Below are positions 1 to 11,384 of a DNA stretch of 64,000 bases, in pieces (position 1 is the stretch's first letter; every line of letters starts with the position of its first letter). The stretch is from positions 3,100,001 through 3,164,000 of the forward strand of contig JAACJO010000003.1 in NCBI GenBank assembly GCA_013368445.1, in the 5' to 3' direction. The notes beneath the pieces are model-generated. The model saw nothing but the letters and a program-made list of their open reading frames with translations. It ran no database searches and had not been told where the DNA came from. The DNA is from Leucocoprinus leucothites. Taxonomy: Eukaryota > Basidiomycota > Agaricomycetes > Agaricales > Agaricaceae. A program made the position numbers and the translations under genes.

Positions 1-2
1 CT

Positions 3-212
3 GACCTAAATCCCATTGAACACCTCTGGACCTACCTGAAGGACCAGCTGAAGGCATATGAAAGACCACCCAAGGGAGTATTTGAATTGTGGGAGAGGCT
101 AGTAGAGGAGTGGAATAAGATTCCAGCAGAAAGGTGCCAAAGGCTGATAGAAAGCATGCCCAGAAGGATTGAGGCAGTTATCAGGGCAAGAGGAGGTCAT
201 ACAAAGTATTGA
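3..212 (+). pseudogene. Tc1/mariner-like transposase, C-terminal fragment
   Basis: The reading frame that enters from the left edge encodes the last 69 residues of a Tc1-type DDE transposase. It starts with D-L-N-P-I-E-H-L-W, the block carrying the catalytic glutamate, and ends in S-M-P-R-R-I-E-A-V-I and G-G-H-T-K-Y before the stop, which is typical of the family's C-terminus. The rest lies outside the window, so activity cannot be judged. It belongs with the inverted repeat just downstream (224-439). It is not the same family copy as the intact transposon at 25.5-26.8 kb, although both end in G-G-H-T-x-Y. Confidence 0.8.
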
Positions 213-223
213 GTAGGTAGATA

Positions 224-439
224 ACAGAGGGTCAAAAAACTGTCCCAATGAGTAGATATTTTCGATAATTCATTGATAATTCATTGATGGACAAGGTCAT
301 GTGATCATGGGAATATATGCGCCCAATATGTCAAGGTACCTGTGTGAATATTTTCAGGATGCTAGGCCATATATCTGCCCTGGTATTAGCAAATATGTCC
401 AAAATGCGAAAACATTGGGACAGTTTTTTGAGCCACTGT
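224..439 (+). repeat. Inverted-repeat end of the Tc1-like element
   Basis: A 27-nt block at 224-250 reappears inverted at 413-439 with two mismatches (shared core TCAAAAAACTGTCCCAATG). The outer copy ends CACTG directly before TA, the target dinucleotide of Tc1/mariner elements, so 439 is probably the true element terminus. The inner copy lies just after the transposase stop. The 160 nt between them have no supported gene. This may be a two-repeat (IR/DR-like) end or a nested small derivative. Confidence 0.6.
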
Positions 440-1140
440 ACATGGTGCTGATTGATGCATAAAATACAATTGGATGTTGTTAATAGTCTCCCTTTTCTTC
501 TTCTTGTACATGTGGATGGTTGAGTGTACACAGTGGAATCTATTTTTCTGTGCAGATCAAAAAAATGCGATATATTATGTAATGATCAATACTTTTTCTG
601 ATCACGAGTAGACTGGGACAAGTACAATTGGACATATGTGATCAAGAGGATCCAGCAGACCAGTCATGTGATATGATGAAGAATGGACTAATGGAATTTG
701 CTCAACAGACTTTGATTGTTTTATGGACATTGCATTTGGACTTGAACAGTAAAAGATACCTAACTATAGTAGCTGTTACATTGGCCGGCAGATTGTATTT
801 GTGATTAACAGAAATATGATTGTGATATTGGACTTGTATTTGTAGTTTCATAGCTTGATATAATTTTAGCTTAGTTAGTATTTAAGGACTTCAATGTATG
901 AAGATTAAATGCAAGTTTAATCTTTCTTTTATTTTCCAGACTACCTGTGTTTACTTGCCTTGTCTTGAATTCACTTATATTATTGTTGTGTCTCAAACCT
1001 CATGCTACCTTTGACTTCTATAAGTCATCTTGGCCCTCTCTTATTAGACTTTTGAGAATACTCAAGTTCATTAATTGAAGTAGGTTAAAGACCCAGTTAG
1101 CCACTGTCTTATGTAACTCAATCATGTGTTGTGATGCATG
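440..1140. other. AT-rich intergenic stretch, no gene seen
   Basis: About 700 nt of AT-rich, CpG-poor sequence between the Tc1-like end and the first gypsy element. No ORF with recognisable similarity or plausible splice structure was seen on either strand. Confidence 0.5.
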
Positions 1141-4100
1141 ATGTTACTAGGCACTCTGACTGTAAATCTTAACAGGCTATATGACATATTCTTCTAGTTT
1201 CCATATTGTTTCAGTTATACCAGGGTGTCCTACTGCTGGGGTGTCATGTACTTGTTGGAGTAAACATTTCTTGAGAGAGTTATTGGTGGGAAGTGTGAAA
1301 TGTCCTTTTTTGTCAATGTTGGGTGAGCCATTGGATTTTGTTGGGAGTGATTGTTTGATTTCTGGATTAAGAATATCAAGATCAATTGGTGGGAAGGTTG
1401 ATGGATTGAACATATAGGTAGGGATAGCTGCTTGTAGTTTCTCCTCTTCTTCAGTGATGTGGTCAGGTTGGCATGAGAGTGCATCAGCTGTGACATTTTT
1501 AATGCTTGCAATATAGTGGATCTTGACTTTATGAGCACTGATGAGGACAGACCATCAAATTGTCTATTGGGATAATTTCAAGGGTTTAGCCCAATGGATA
1601 ATATTGTCATGATCCATCCATCCAATAGTTTTATGAGGTGAGCCACTGATATAGTATCACTATTCTTGTAATGGATGGATGATGGCTAGGAATTCTTGTT
1701 CTGAAGTATGGTTGCATTTTTTGGTTGGAGAAAGTCCTTTGGAGTGGATGAAACAGGGGTGCATAACTCCATTTGGGTCCTTTTGAAGTAGAACCACACC
1801 AGATACATAGTTTGAGATTTTGATTTGTATTTCAAAGGGTTTGTTGAGATCAGTAGTAATGAGAATGGGTTCTTGTAGAAATTTCTCTTTAAGTGTGTTG
1901 AACAATGACTGAGCTTCCAAATTCCATTGGAATGGCTGATTTTTGCGAAGAAGAGCATTGAGAGAAGCTGCATAGTGTGCATGATCTCATATGGATTTTT
2001 GGTAGAAGTTACAGAAACCAATGAATTTGCAGATGTTGTGTGGGCTTTGAGGTATTGGCCAATCTGCTGTTCCTTTGAGTTTGACTGGGTCCATGTGTAC
2101 TTTGTTCAGCAAAATTATAAATGCTAGGTATGCCAGTTCTTATTTTTCAAAGTCACATTTCTCTGCTTTGAGATAGAGATCATGTTTTCGAAAAATTTCA
2201 ATGACTTAGCAAGTGATTTCTTATAGTTCTTGCTTGGTTTTTGCATGAATCAACAAATTGTCCATGTATATGATAACCTTATTTTGATGGATAAGAGGAG
2301 CAATTATAGTGTCCATCATATTTTGAAATGTGGCAGGGCTGTTGCACATTCCAAAAAACATGACAGTGGGTTTGAATAACCCTTTTTGTGTGCAGAAAGC
2401 TCCTTTCCATTGATCTCCATAGAAAATTCAAATGTTGTTATATCCAAGTCATACATCAAGGGCTGTAAAGTATTTTGGTTCTTGAAGTCAATTGAGAATT
2501 GATTGAATACTAGGGATTGGATATTCATTTTTGATGGTGTGTTTGTTAAGGTATTGGTAGTCTTGACATGGTCTCAGAGATCCATTTTTGGATACAAAGA
2601 AGAAAGGAGTAGGCATAGGTAACTTTGATGGTCAAATATATTGCTTTCATAGGTTTTCTTCTAAGAATTTATCAAGTTTGAGAGTTTCTCCATATGATAG
2701 TTTGTATGAAGAAAAAGCTTTGGGTTGAAATGATGGTTTCATCTCAATTTTGTGATTGTATGTATGAGATGGTGGGAATTGTTCACTTTCTTTTTACTGA
2801 AGAGATCAAGGAATTCATGAAGATAGCCAGGTACAATTTTTGTGGGGTTGGTTTCCTTCTTTTCTCCATGTTGTTGGGCAAATGTCTGGGAATATGATAT
2901 TTTGGCATTAAATTTGATGAAGTTTTGTTCTGACAAGTTTAGCTTATTTAGGCTGATTGTGTCTGGAAATACTGAATCTAATAATATTACAAATTCTTGG
3001 TTTTGATGTAAGATTACCCAAAAAAGGGTGTTCTTAGTCCAATCTATGTCTGGGTTGTGTTTTGAAAATCATAGAATTCCATAAATCATTCAGAGTCATC
3101 CTAAGTTTGCAACAATTGTATTGTTTTTGATTTGTTTTCCACAGACAGTAGTTTCAATCACTACATAATCAGTGATAGATGTGTTTTCTACAACTGATCT
3201 GTCTCCATTTCTGATATTGAGGGGTTTCAGGAGTATTCTTCTCAGAAGTTTCCATTCATTCATGAGATCTTGATCAACAAGATTAGCTCCAGCTCCTGAA
3301 TCAAGGAGTGCTAAGGTTTCTATGGTTCTTTCTGGTAGGTGAACTTTTAGTGGAAGATAAAGAGTGTTGGATTACATAGGGGTAAGGGAAATTTCATTTA
3401 AATAAGGGAGTTGTGTTTGGGTTTTTAGTCTGGGGTAGTTATCATTCTGTAGTCTGTTCAAGAAATAAATAGGTTCATCTGAAGTTAGAGTTGAGGTACA
3501 AGATGTTACAACCTTTGTTGGAACTCAGGTTGCAACTCTGGCAAAGACTTAAGGATGAGAAAGGGAAAGATACAATTGGTAAAGTGTAAGGAGTACACTC
3601 TACCTAGATGTCTATATATACATAACAGAGATGGACCCCAGTAAGTATGAGTTAGGGGACTCAGGTAACTATGATGTGGGACCCAAGTAGATACCAGAAT
3701 AGAATGTATGACATGGGAAGATGAGATAGAAAATAGAAGTGGCATGGGAATGTAAGAACTAGGTAGATAGGTAACTAAGTCATAACACAAGATGATAAAT
3801 AAGAGGGTGTGCACTGTCTGGTGGAGAGTTTTGATGAGTTAGATATGGAAGCTAATCATCTGAGGCAAAATCCTGGATTTCTTGGTAGACAAATCCAGGT
3901 TGGTTAGCATGTTTGTTGTAGATGTCTACAACTTCTTCATCATTAGGGATCCTTTGAATGATTTCATTGAGTTGTATGCTTCAGAAGTGTTTCTGAGCCT
4001 TCTTGTCTTTAGGCAATATGGATTGCTTATATTTGGCATTCTTTGATTGAGAATTTCAGGGGAGTTTCAAAAGGTGTGCTCTACATTTGGGACAATCTCA

Positions 4101-4237
4101 AGCAAAGTGTCTGATTTGCTCATATTCAAAATACATGTCTTTCCTAAGGTTTTCCTTTTGACATGAAGAAAGGATTGTGTCAAATACTTGTAAGATTGCT
4201 GCTTGACATTTTCTTGATGATCTTTGTCATTGCTTTC
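1140..4237 (-). pseudogene. Ty3/gypsy retroelement 1, decayed gag-pol
   Basis: Read on the minus strand, the polyprotein pieces occur in Ty3/gypsy order: a gag zinc-knuckle relic (about 4090-4130), an aspartic protease active site L-L-D-S-G-A (about 3270-3300), a pre-RT linker (2739-2936), reverse transcriptase (about 2100-2700), RNase H (1660-1920) and the integrase H2C2 zinc domain (1177-1413). It is dead. The zinc knuckle has lost a cysteine and carries a stop, and the RT catalytic Y-M-D-D reads Y-M-D-N at 2257-2268. Frames break repeatedly. Most lesions are C-to-T or G-to-A. A solo LTR (3504-3787) interrupts it, and element 2 abuts its gag at 4238. Confidence 0.8.
3504..3787 (-). mobile_element. 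Solo LTR (284 bp) with 5-bp target duplication
   Basis: The sequence begins TGTTACAACC and ends CATAACA, giving a TGTTA...TAACA inverted end. It is flanked on both sides by CAAGA (3499-3503 and 3788-3792), a perfect 5-bp target-site duplication. It resembles the 267-bp LTR of element 2 in both ends, so it is probably from a related gypsy family. It sits inside the gag/protease region of element 1 and is therefore younger than that element. No internal coding sequence remains, which fits LTR-LTR recombination. Confidence 0.85.
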
Positions 4238-4504
4238 TGTTACAACCTAAGCTGGAACTCAGGCTGTGACAAGTGTTTAAAGACTTGAGAGTGATGAGAG
4301 AGCAAAGAGAAGAAGAATGAGTTGGTAAAGCATAAGGTAATACAGTGTAGCTACAAGGTTTATATACCAGGGGAGTGACTTATAGAGTCTAAAAATAGAA
4401 ATAGATGGGTAAGTGAGGAGTCATACAGACTCAGGGGATGACTAAGGAAATGACAATGCTGCATAATGCTATATGAGGCTGTGTACCTAGGGCTGTGCAT
4501 AACA
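4238..4504 (-). mobile_element. 3' LTR of Ty3/gypsy chromovirus element 2
   Basis: This 267-bp block starts TGTTACAACC and ends GTGCATAACA. Its first part matches a second copy at 10928-11005, so the two are the LTRs of one element lying on the minus strand. Immediately inside it, at about 4505-4520, the minus strand reads a purine-rich run (AAGGGGAGGTAA), the expected polypurine tract upstream of a 3' LTR. Confidence 0.8.
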
Positions 4505-4747
4505 TTACCTCCCCTTCAAGTGTTCATGTCCTCATGAAAACTACTGTAATAGTCCATGTAAAATAGAACATACTGGAAACATGAACTGTGCTAGGAAATT
4601 CTGGGCTTCTTTGAAGGTTGGGGGTTGTTGTAGTCAATGGGTGATGTATGCAGCCACTTTCTTCTTAGTTGGGCCAAGTACAAATCAGTCATTGATGGGT
4701 TTGCAACTAATGAAAAACTGGGCATGGTCGGGTCCTCCAGCAAAGAG

Positions 4748-5527
4748 TCAGATTGGGGTGGCATGGTAGATTACATGGTCATTTTGGCAGAATTTGATAA
4801 AGTGGTGCATAATGGCCCTCCAATACTCTGAGTCTGACTCTCCACTATCTTTAAGGGTTTTCCATGTCTGGAAGCTGTTGGCTTTGACAGATATGGCTTC
4901 TTCAGACACTTGACAGTGGCTAAGTATTCCCATGAAGTGGTCTACTTCCTTGTCAAGGGTAGGTGGAGGTGCAATTTCTGGGAGTGGCAGAACATCTGTT
5001 TCTATTGCTTCTTGTTTGGGCAAAGGAGAGGATGTAGATAGGGAAGATGTGGAAGAAGATGCTGAGGAATCACTGATGTAGTAAACTGGTTGGTTGTTGA
5101 TGAGAGTCAACATGAGGGAGGCCAATGTGTTCTCCTTATCTTCACCATTGATGTCAGTGCTCTTGGTGACTTGTTCTGCCAATCCCATTAAAATAGACAT
5201 AACCCGGTTATTGAAGTCAGAGTAGGCAATATTGCATAGGACAATTTGGAATTGTCAGAGGTGCTTGAGAGTTTCTTGTCTGTTCTTCCTGGCTGCTGCC
5301 TGGAAGAGCAGGTCAGTGCTGATATTGTTGATGATGCTTCTGATACAGTTAGATATGGCTTGGATGGAAGCAAACATTTCCCTAATGTGTACTAGGGCTT
5401 GCATAGTGTTGTGGAGGCTGTCAGAGGATAGGCTGATGCTGTGAGCAGTGACAAGAGTTTCAAAGGCATCAAAGGCTGGGTAGGGGGTGAGAGCTCTTTG
5501 GGGTGTCATGGTGTTTGTGAAGTTCAA
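4748..5527 (-). CDS. Extra ORF between pol and 3' LTR of element 2
   Basis: A single frame of 259 codons runs between the integrase/chromodomain end and the 3' LTR, interrupted only by one TGA at 5255-5257. It begins M-N-F-T-N-T-M-T-P-Q. The N-terminal half looks helical. The middle has a long serine-rich acidic stretch (S-D-S-S-A-S-S-S-T-S-S type). The C-terminal part contains S-E-Y-W-R-A-I-M-H-H-F-I-K-F. No membrane segment or signal peptide is visible, so an envelope-like role is not supported. I do not recognise the family. The position resembles the third ORF found in some LTR elements, and the function is unknown. Confidence 0.6.
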
Positions 5528-5539
5528 TATTCAGTGTTG

Positions 5540-8500
5540 TCTTTTACCCCCCCCCCTCCCTTTTATAGGTTTTTCTCCTGGAAATGTTGCGTTGAATTCT
5601 TTGATGGCTTCCTTGGTGTTTCTCAGATTTGTTATTGGTCCCCATGAGTCTTCCTCATTTCCAAACCCTCTCCAGTAGACAAGGTATTGAATCTCTTGGC
5701 CTCGTTTTTACCAATCTCTGATTTCTTTGACTTCAAACTCCTCTTCTGAATTGATGATCTCAGGTGGCAGTGGTGCTGGCATTCTTTGGCTGTCAAACTC
5801 TAGTCCATAGAATGGAAGCAACAGAGAATTGTTGAATACATCATAGATGGCCCAGTTTGCTGGTAACTCTAGTTAGTAGGCTCCATCTCCTACTGGTTCC
5901 ACTACTAGGAATGGTCTGTATTGGAGGTGATCTAATTTCTGTGATAATCAGCTGCTCTTGATATTTGATCCTCCCAGCCAGACCATGTCTCCTGCTTTGA
6001 ATTGATTGTTCCATATTCACCCCTTCTCATGTGACTGTTTCATCCTTTGCCAATTGCCCTCTAGTGCTTTAGTGGTTATTTTCCTTGCTTCTTGTAGCTC
6101 TAATAGAAATTGGGACACTGCTGGTGTTGGTGTTTCAACTGTCAGGTTTCCCTTCTATGGATGTTGCCCTTGGTTAAGGAAGAATGGTGTGTACCCTGTG
6201 GTGCTGTTATAGTGACGCCGGCCCGGTCCTAAGCTGGCGCAATAAGTATCGAGTTGATCTTATCAAAGGGGACTCCTTCTCGGTAAGTGACAAAGTCGTT
6301 TACTAAGTCAGAGTTATAATACGGCGATTATAGAGTTAAGACTTTAGTAATTGAGATCTTAGAGCTTAAGTTCAATTCGACTTTGTATAGATAAAGGCTC
6401 GTATTGAGTCTCCACCTAACCAAGTAGAAATGATGTTTCTCCTTGGTAGATGTCGACAGCTTATATACGATACAAGTCGGTATCTATTATTAACTAGGGC
6501 TAAGGGCTTCTAATAAAAGAAGAGAAGTGTACAGCTTCCTTAACACTAATTAAACTATATAAGACGCGATCTGTCAAAGAAGCTTTTTTAGAAGTTCTTC
6601 TAAAGAAGTTCTTCTTTGATCATCTGATCGATCACAAGATAAGTCCAAATATAGCGCCGCTATATTTAACAATCACATGTCATCAAAATACAAACAAAAC
6701 CAAACAAGTCATAACGAGTCGTAACCAGGCAAAGTAAACGAGTCAAAATAAACAAGAAAATACAAGAACAAACAAGAAGAAACATAATTGCGATATTACT
6801 TAAGTAAAGCTAATATCGACTTCGTATTATAGATGGAACAAATGCTAGATATAATCAATATACATAACAGGTGCTGTGGATTTTGTTATTGTATTAGAAT
6901 TCAGCTACTGCAATCCAGTTTGTCCAGTTGTCTTGGGTGTAGTTGACATAGCTGCATAGGAATGACTCAATTTCTTGGTTGATCCTTTCTGTCTGACCAT
7001 CTGACTGTAGGTGGTATGCTGTGGACATGTGTCATTGTATCCCTATGACTTCATACAGATGTTTGATGAATTTTGATGTGAATTGTGGACCTCTGTCACT
7101 GACTACCCTTTTGGGAACTCTGTGGATTTTCCAGATCTTGTCTCAATATAATGTTGCTAGGTCTTGGGATGTCAGGTTTGTTGTGGTGGATATTAGTCAG
7201 ATCATTTTAGTGAATCTGTCTACCACCACTAGGATGGCATCCTTTCCTTGGGAGCTTGGCAGCGGTCTGCTCATGTCAATTGTGATATCTGTCCAGGGTC
7301 CATCCACCATAGGTAACAGATGGATTGGGACTTTCTGGCCTTATCAGTTGATATTGTTCCTTTAACAGGTGTCACATCCCTTGATGAATTGTTTAACCTG
7401 TTTCACCATCTCTGGCCACTGATATGTCCTTTTGAGGATATCTACAGTAGCATCTGATGTTGGTCTAGATATCCCATGTCTGGAGGGTCATGGTGATCTT
7501 GGAGTATTTGTTCTCAGATGTTTGCAGATTTTGGTAGGTAGATGCATCCTTGTTGGAATACTATCCCATTGTTTTCCCAGAATAGATCTTTGTTTTCCTG
7601 TAGACCCTTGACCACTTCTGTTTCCCATTGTCTCATTTTTCTTATCCTTTCCAGTAGTTCTTTGTTTCCAGATGCTTCTATCATAGAGGATTAGATTAGG
7701 ATCATCTCTAGAGGGGTTGGTTCTTCCAACTGTTCAGAGATTTGTTGAATGAATAGTTGTTCCTTGAGGAGGACTATGTTGTTGTTATCTCAGGATGTGT
7801 CAACTGTCATTTTCCTGGAGAGTATGTCTGCCTTTGTGTTTGACTTTCCTGGTATGTGTTTGAGTACAAAGTCATAGTCCTGTAGTTTGAGGTGCCATCA
7901 GGCTTGTCTGCTATTGAGTTTATATATTTCTCTGAAATATTTCAGGTTTCATGGTCTGTCCAAATTTCGAATCTTTTGTGGGTGTCTAGGAGGTAATGAC
8001 ACTATTTCTCCAGAGCTTCAATGATCACAAGAAGTTCTTTATTGTAAATTTGGTAGTTGTGCTCTGCTTCATTTATGGTTCTTGAGAGGAAGGTGATAGG
8101 TTGCCATTTTCCCTCCTGTTCTTGTGACAGTACTCCTCCTATCCCTACTCCTGAGATGTCCACTTCTACCCTGAATTGTCCTTCTGTTCTTGGTAGTGCT
8201 AGGACTCGTTTTTCTGTTACACATCTCTTGAGTGTGTCAAAAGCCTCCTGCTCCTCCTTTCCCCACTTCCATGGATTGTTTCCTTTGAGCTTGTTGAGTG
8301 GTGCTGCTATGTTACTGTAGTTTTTGATGAATTGCCTGTAGAAGTTAGGTGAATCCCAAGAATTTTTCCACATCATGGCATGATTTTGGGTTGTCCCAGT
8401 CTCTGACTGCTGCAATTTTTTTGTTTTCTATTATAAATTTTCCTCACCCCACTTGTACTCATGGAATGGATATTTCCTCTGCATTGAACATGCATTTTGA

Positions 8501-10900
8501 CTGTTTGAAGTATAGTCCCTACTTTTCTGCCACTGTTAGGAATTGTATAATTTCTTCCTTGAGTTCATCCATGTTCCTGGCTGGGATGATGAAGTCATCC
8601 ATATAGTTTGCTAAACAGCCTTCCCTTAGCAGGTCCCTGAAGATGCTGCTCATCATTTGTTGGAATGTCCCTGGGGAGTTGCTCATTCCAAAGAATATGA
8701 CTGTAGGCTCAAAAAGTCCTTTGCTTGTGAGGAATGCTGTCTTCCACTCATCCCCCTCTTTGATTCAAATATTGTTGTAACCCCAGATGATGTCAAGTTT
8801 GTTGAAGTACTTGGCATTCTTGAGTTTGTCAATAACATCATTGATCAGGGGAAGTGGTGTTTTATCCTTTATGGTCTACTTGTTGAGCCTTTGATAATCT
8901 TATACCAGTCATTTGGATCTGTCTTTCTTGGGAATGAAGAAGCAAGGTGCTGCATATGGGGATTTGGAAGGTCATATATGTCCCGAGTTGAGGTTTTCCT
9001 TCAAGAACTTGTCCAATTTTTCCTCTTCTTTGATAGTCATTGAGTAGACTTTGGCAGGTAATTCTGGTGGTACATCTGGTGTAAGGTTGGTTTCATGGTC
9101 CTATTCTGATCTCTTGGGGAGTTTCTTGAAATTTTGTTTGTTGAAGAGATGCATGAATTGCTAGATATAAGGTGGTAGGTCTTCTTTATTTGTGGGATCT
9201 GGCTCATCTTCTTCTGCTCTTGTGGGCTGGTCTATGCTTGTCTGCATCCTGGTTGTTGGTCCATCCTGGTGTACCATGCAGTTGTTGGGGCATCTGGTGA
9301 ATCATATGACTCTCTCTTGCCAATCTATCTCTGGGTTGTGCTTCATCAACCAGTCATATCCAAGAAATACATTGCATAAATTGAGTTGGGTTACTACTGC
9401 TTGTATTTATTCTGTATGACCATTGGTGTCCATTTGGAGTGTGACATAGTCTGTGATGTGTCCCTGTGCATTTCTTGTTCCATCTGCATTGAAGACTTCA
9501 ATTGGTTCTGCTAATTTGCTTGTCTGCAGGTTCTCCATTTTAACAATTTCTTTGACAATACTTGTTGACTGGCATCCTGAGTCTACAAGGGCAGTGATTT
9601 TCTGTGGACCTTGAGGTATCTGAAATGTTGGCTGGATTATGATCTCTCATGCTTTGCTCTGTCTTTGGGAAATGACATAATTATTGTGGGATGGAGCTTT
9701 AGATACATGGGCTTAGTGGTTCATACTCACTCCAAGCCTTTGACAAAATCCTCCTTCTCTTCAGACTCCTTGTCTTCCATGCCTCTGACTTTGACCCTCT
9801 TGGTGTTGCACTTGTTAGCCATGTGACCAAAACATCCACAAGTGAAGCACTTGGGTTTCTTGGGGTTTTGGCAGTTCTTGGCAATGTGATCTAGTTTGTT
9901 ATATGCATAGCATTTGAGTGGTTTCCTTTCCTCTATTCTTCCTATCTCCATGGGTTGGCCATTACCTCCATAGGTGATTCCTGGTTCTGTATGAGTATCT
10001 TGACAGATTTCTGTGTACTCATATCCTTGTCCAATAGAGAGGATAGCCTTTTTCTACTCTTTGTAGGAGGTTGGAATATTATCTGGAGGATAGCCAAGTA
10101 TGGCTTTGATGATGTCATAGCATGTGTTTCTTTTGAGAAGGAATTTAGCATGTGTGTCATCGACTTGGGCTTGGATTTTGAGTGTTTCAAATTTGATAAG
10201 AAAGTTGGCAGTGTGCTTTTTTCCTTACTTGAATGACTTGATAATCCATTTGGCATTTGATTGCAGTGCATCATCACTGAATAACTTCTTGAAATCTGCC
10301 TCCCATCTCTTCCAATCTATAGAGTTGTCCTTTTGACTAATTTTTGCTAGCTCCATCTCTGCAAAAGCTCCAGCTGTGCCTCCTCTAAGATGAGTGAGTA
10401 TCATGATGACCTTCTTATCTGCTGCTTCTATCTTGTTGAACTTGAGGTAGAAGGCCATTGCCCTCCACCAATCTGCAAACTGTTTTCTGTTTCCATCAAA
10501 GTATCCTAGTTCTAGGACTCTTGACTTTGTGTCAATCACATTACTGAGTTCTAACTGGTTGTTTCCTTTGGTCATTACTTCTCATTATAGTGACTGTCCT
10601 CAACTGATACTGAGTGACTGTAGTTGGAACTAGATTTGTTCAAGCTGCTCTTCTATGGGTGATATGACTGGTACACTGTTGCTTTGTTCTGCTGGCCCAT
10701 TTACTGGACTGGTGCTTTCTTCTACTATGGCAATTTCTTCTTCTGACTCTGACTGGAACATTTCTAGATCCAGGTTGGCTTCAATTTGTTCATCTTCTTG
10801 GAGTATGCTGGTTACTGTGTGCCTTTTTGGTACTCTGGTTCTGAGCTGGGGGTACTTCTGTGTTTGACTAATCTTGGCTTGTCCCTCTATACTTTGTTAC
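5540..10900 (-). pseudogene. Ty3/gypsy chromovirus (element 2), decayed gag-pol
   Basis: On the minus strand this reads gag with two CCHC-type knuckles (about 9840-9930, the first with one Cys replaced by Tyr), protease V-D-S-G-C (about 9565), reverse transcriptase with an intact Y-M-D-D (8594-8605), RNase H (8002-8250), and an integrase core with S-D-R-G-P-Q-F and D-G-Q-T-E-R-I-N-Q-E. Last comes a C-terminal chromodomain (about 5575-5752, ending Y-W-R-G-F...D-S-W-G-P). The chromodomain defines the chromovirus clade. Stop codons (for example TAA at 5708-5710 in the chromodomain) and frameshifts make it inactive. A solo LTR at 6205-6869 splits the integrase. Confidence 0.85.
6205..6869 (-). 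mobile_element. Young solo LTR (665 bp), target duplication GGTGC
   Basis: The insertion starts TGTTATAGTG and ends CATAACA and is flanked by GGTGC on both sides (6200-6204 and 6870-6874). Unlike the surrounding gypsy DNA it is rich in CpG (for example GACGCCGGCCCGG near its left end), so it is recent. Read on the minus strand it begins TGTTATGTATATTG, a start seen in many Ty1/copia LTRs, but copia membership is an inference. It interrupts the integrase of element 2. An older copy of its right part lies at 11044-11312. Confidence 0.85.
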
Positions 10901-10927
10901 AGGGTAAGTTGATGACACTTTACAAAA

Positions 10928-11010
10928 TGTTATGACCTAAGCTGGAAATCAGGCTGTGACAAGTGTGTAAAGACTTGAGAGTGATGAGAGAGCAAAGGGA
11001 AAAGGGTTAG
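10928..11010 (-). mobile_element. 5' LTR remnant of element 2
   Basis: The first ~80 nt match the left LTR at 4238 (TGTTATGACCTAAGCTGG versus TGTTACAACCTAAGCTGG), then similarity stops where another LTR fragment begins. This marks the right edge of the chromovirus. Confidence 0.7.
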
Positions 11011-11043
11011 TGTCAATCAAATCAATTGCTATAATAATTTCAA

Positions 11044-11312
11044 TAGAAGCTCTTCTTTAATCATCTGATGCAATCACAAGGTAAGTCCAAATACAGTATA
11101 GATTTATTTAACAATCACATGTTATTAAACTATAAATAAGTCAACACAAATAGCAATAAGTTATAATAGTCAAGAACTAATAAGATAAAACAGACTAAGG
11201 AAAATGAGAACAAATAAAGATAAAATATAATCAAGATATTACTTTAATAAAGCTGATATTGACTTTGTATTGTAGATGGAACAAATGCTAGATATAATCA
11301 ATATACATAACA
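11044..11312 (-). mobile_element. Old CpG-decayed copy of the 665-bp LTR
   Basis: This stretch aligns with the last ~270 nt of the young LTR at 6205-6869 and shares its end (GGAACAAATGCTAG...CATAACA). Nearly every CpG of the young copy is TpG or CpA here, for example TATCGACTTCG versus TATTGACTTTG. The left end is truncated. It ends 73 bp from the stop codon of the unit A NACHT pseudogene, marking the junction between the transposon nest and the array. Confidence 0.75.
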
Positions 11313-11384
11313 CTCTCTGTGGTCAGTCTCTCTACCATTGAGCCCCACAGATACATCTATGACCAAATTGCTAAAACAATGTAA

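Noticed and set aside
1181..1417. Plus-strand ORF of 78 codons
   Set aside because: Antisense shadow of the integrase zinc domain on the minus strand.
7021..7365. Plus-strand ORF of 114 codons
   Set aside because: Antisense to the integrase of element 2, whose catalytic motifs read on the minus strand.
11312..11350. tRNA-like 5' half on the minus strand (GGGCTCAATGGTAGAG)
   Set aside because: It resembles a D-arm, but no anticodon arm, T-arm or matching acceptor stem is found; it is cut by LTR DNA and may be chance.
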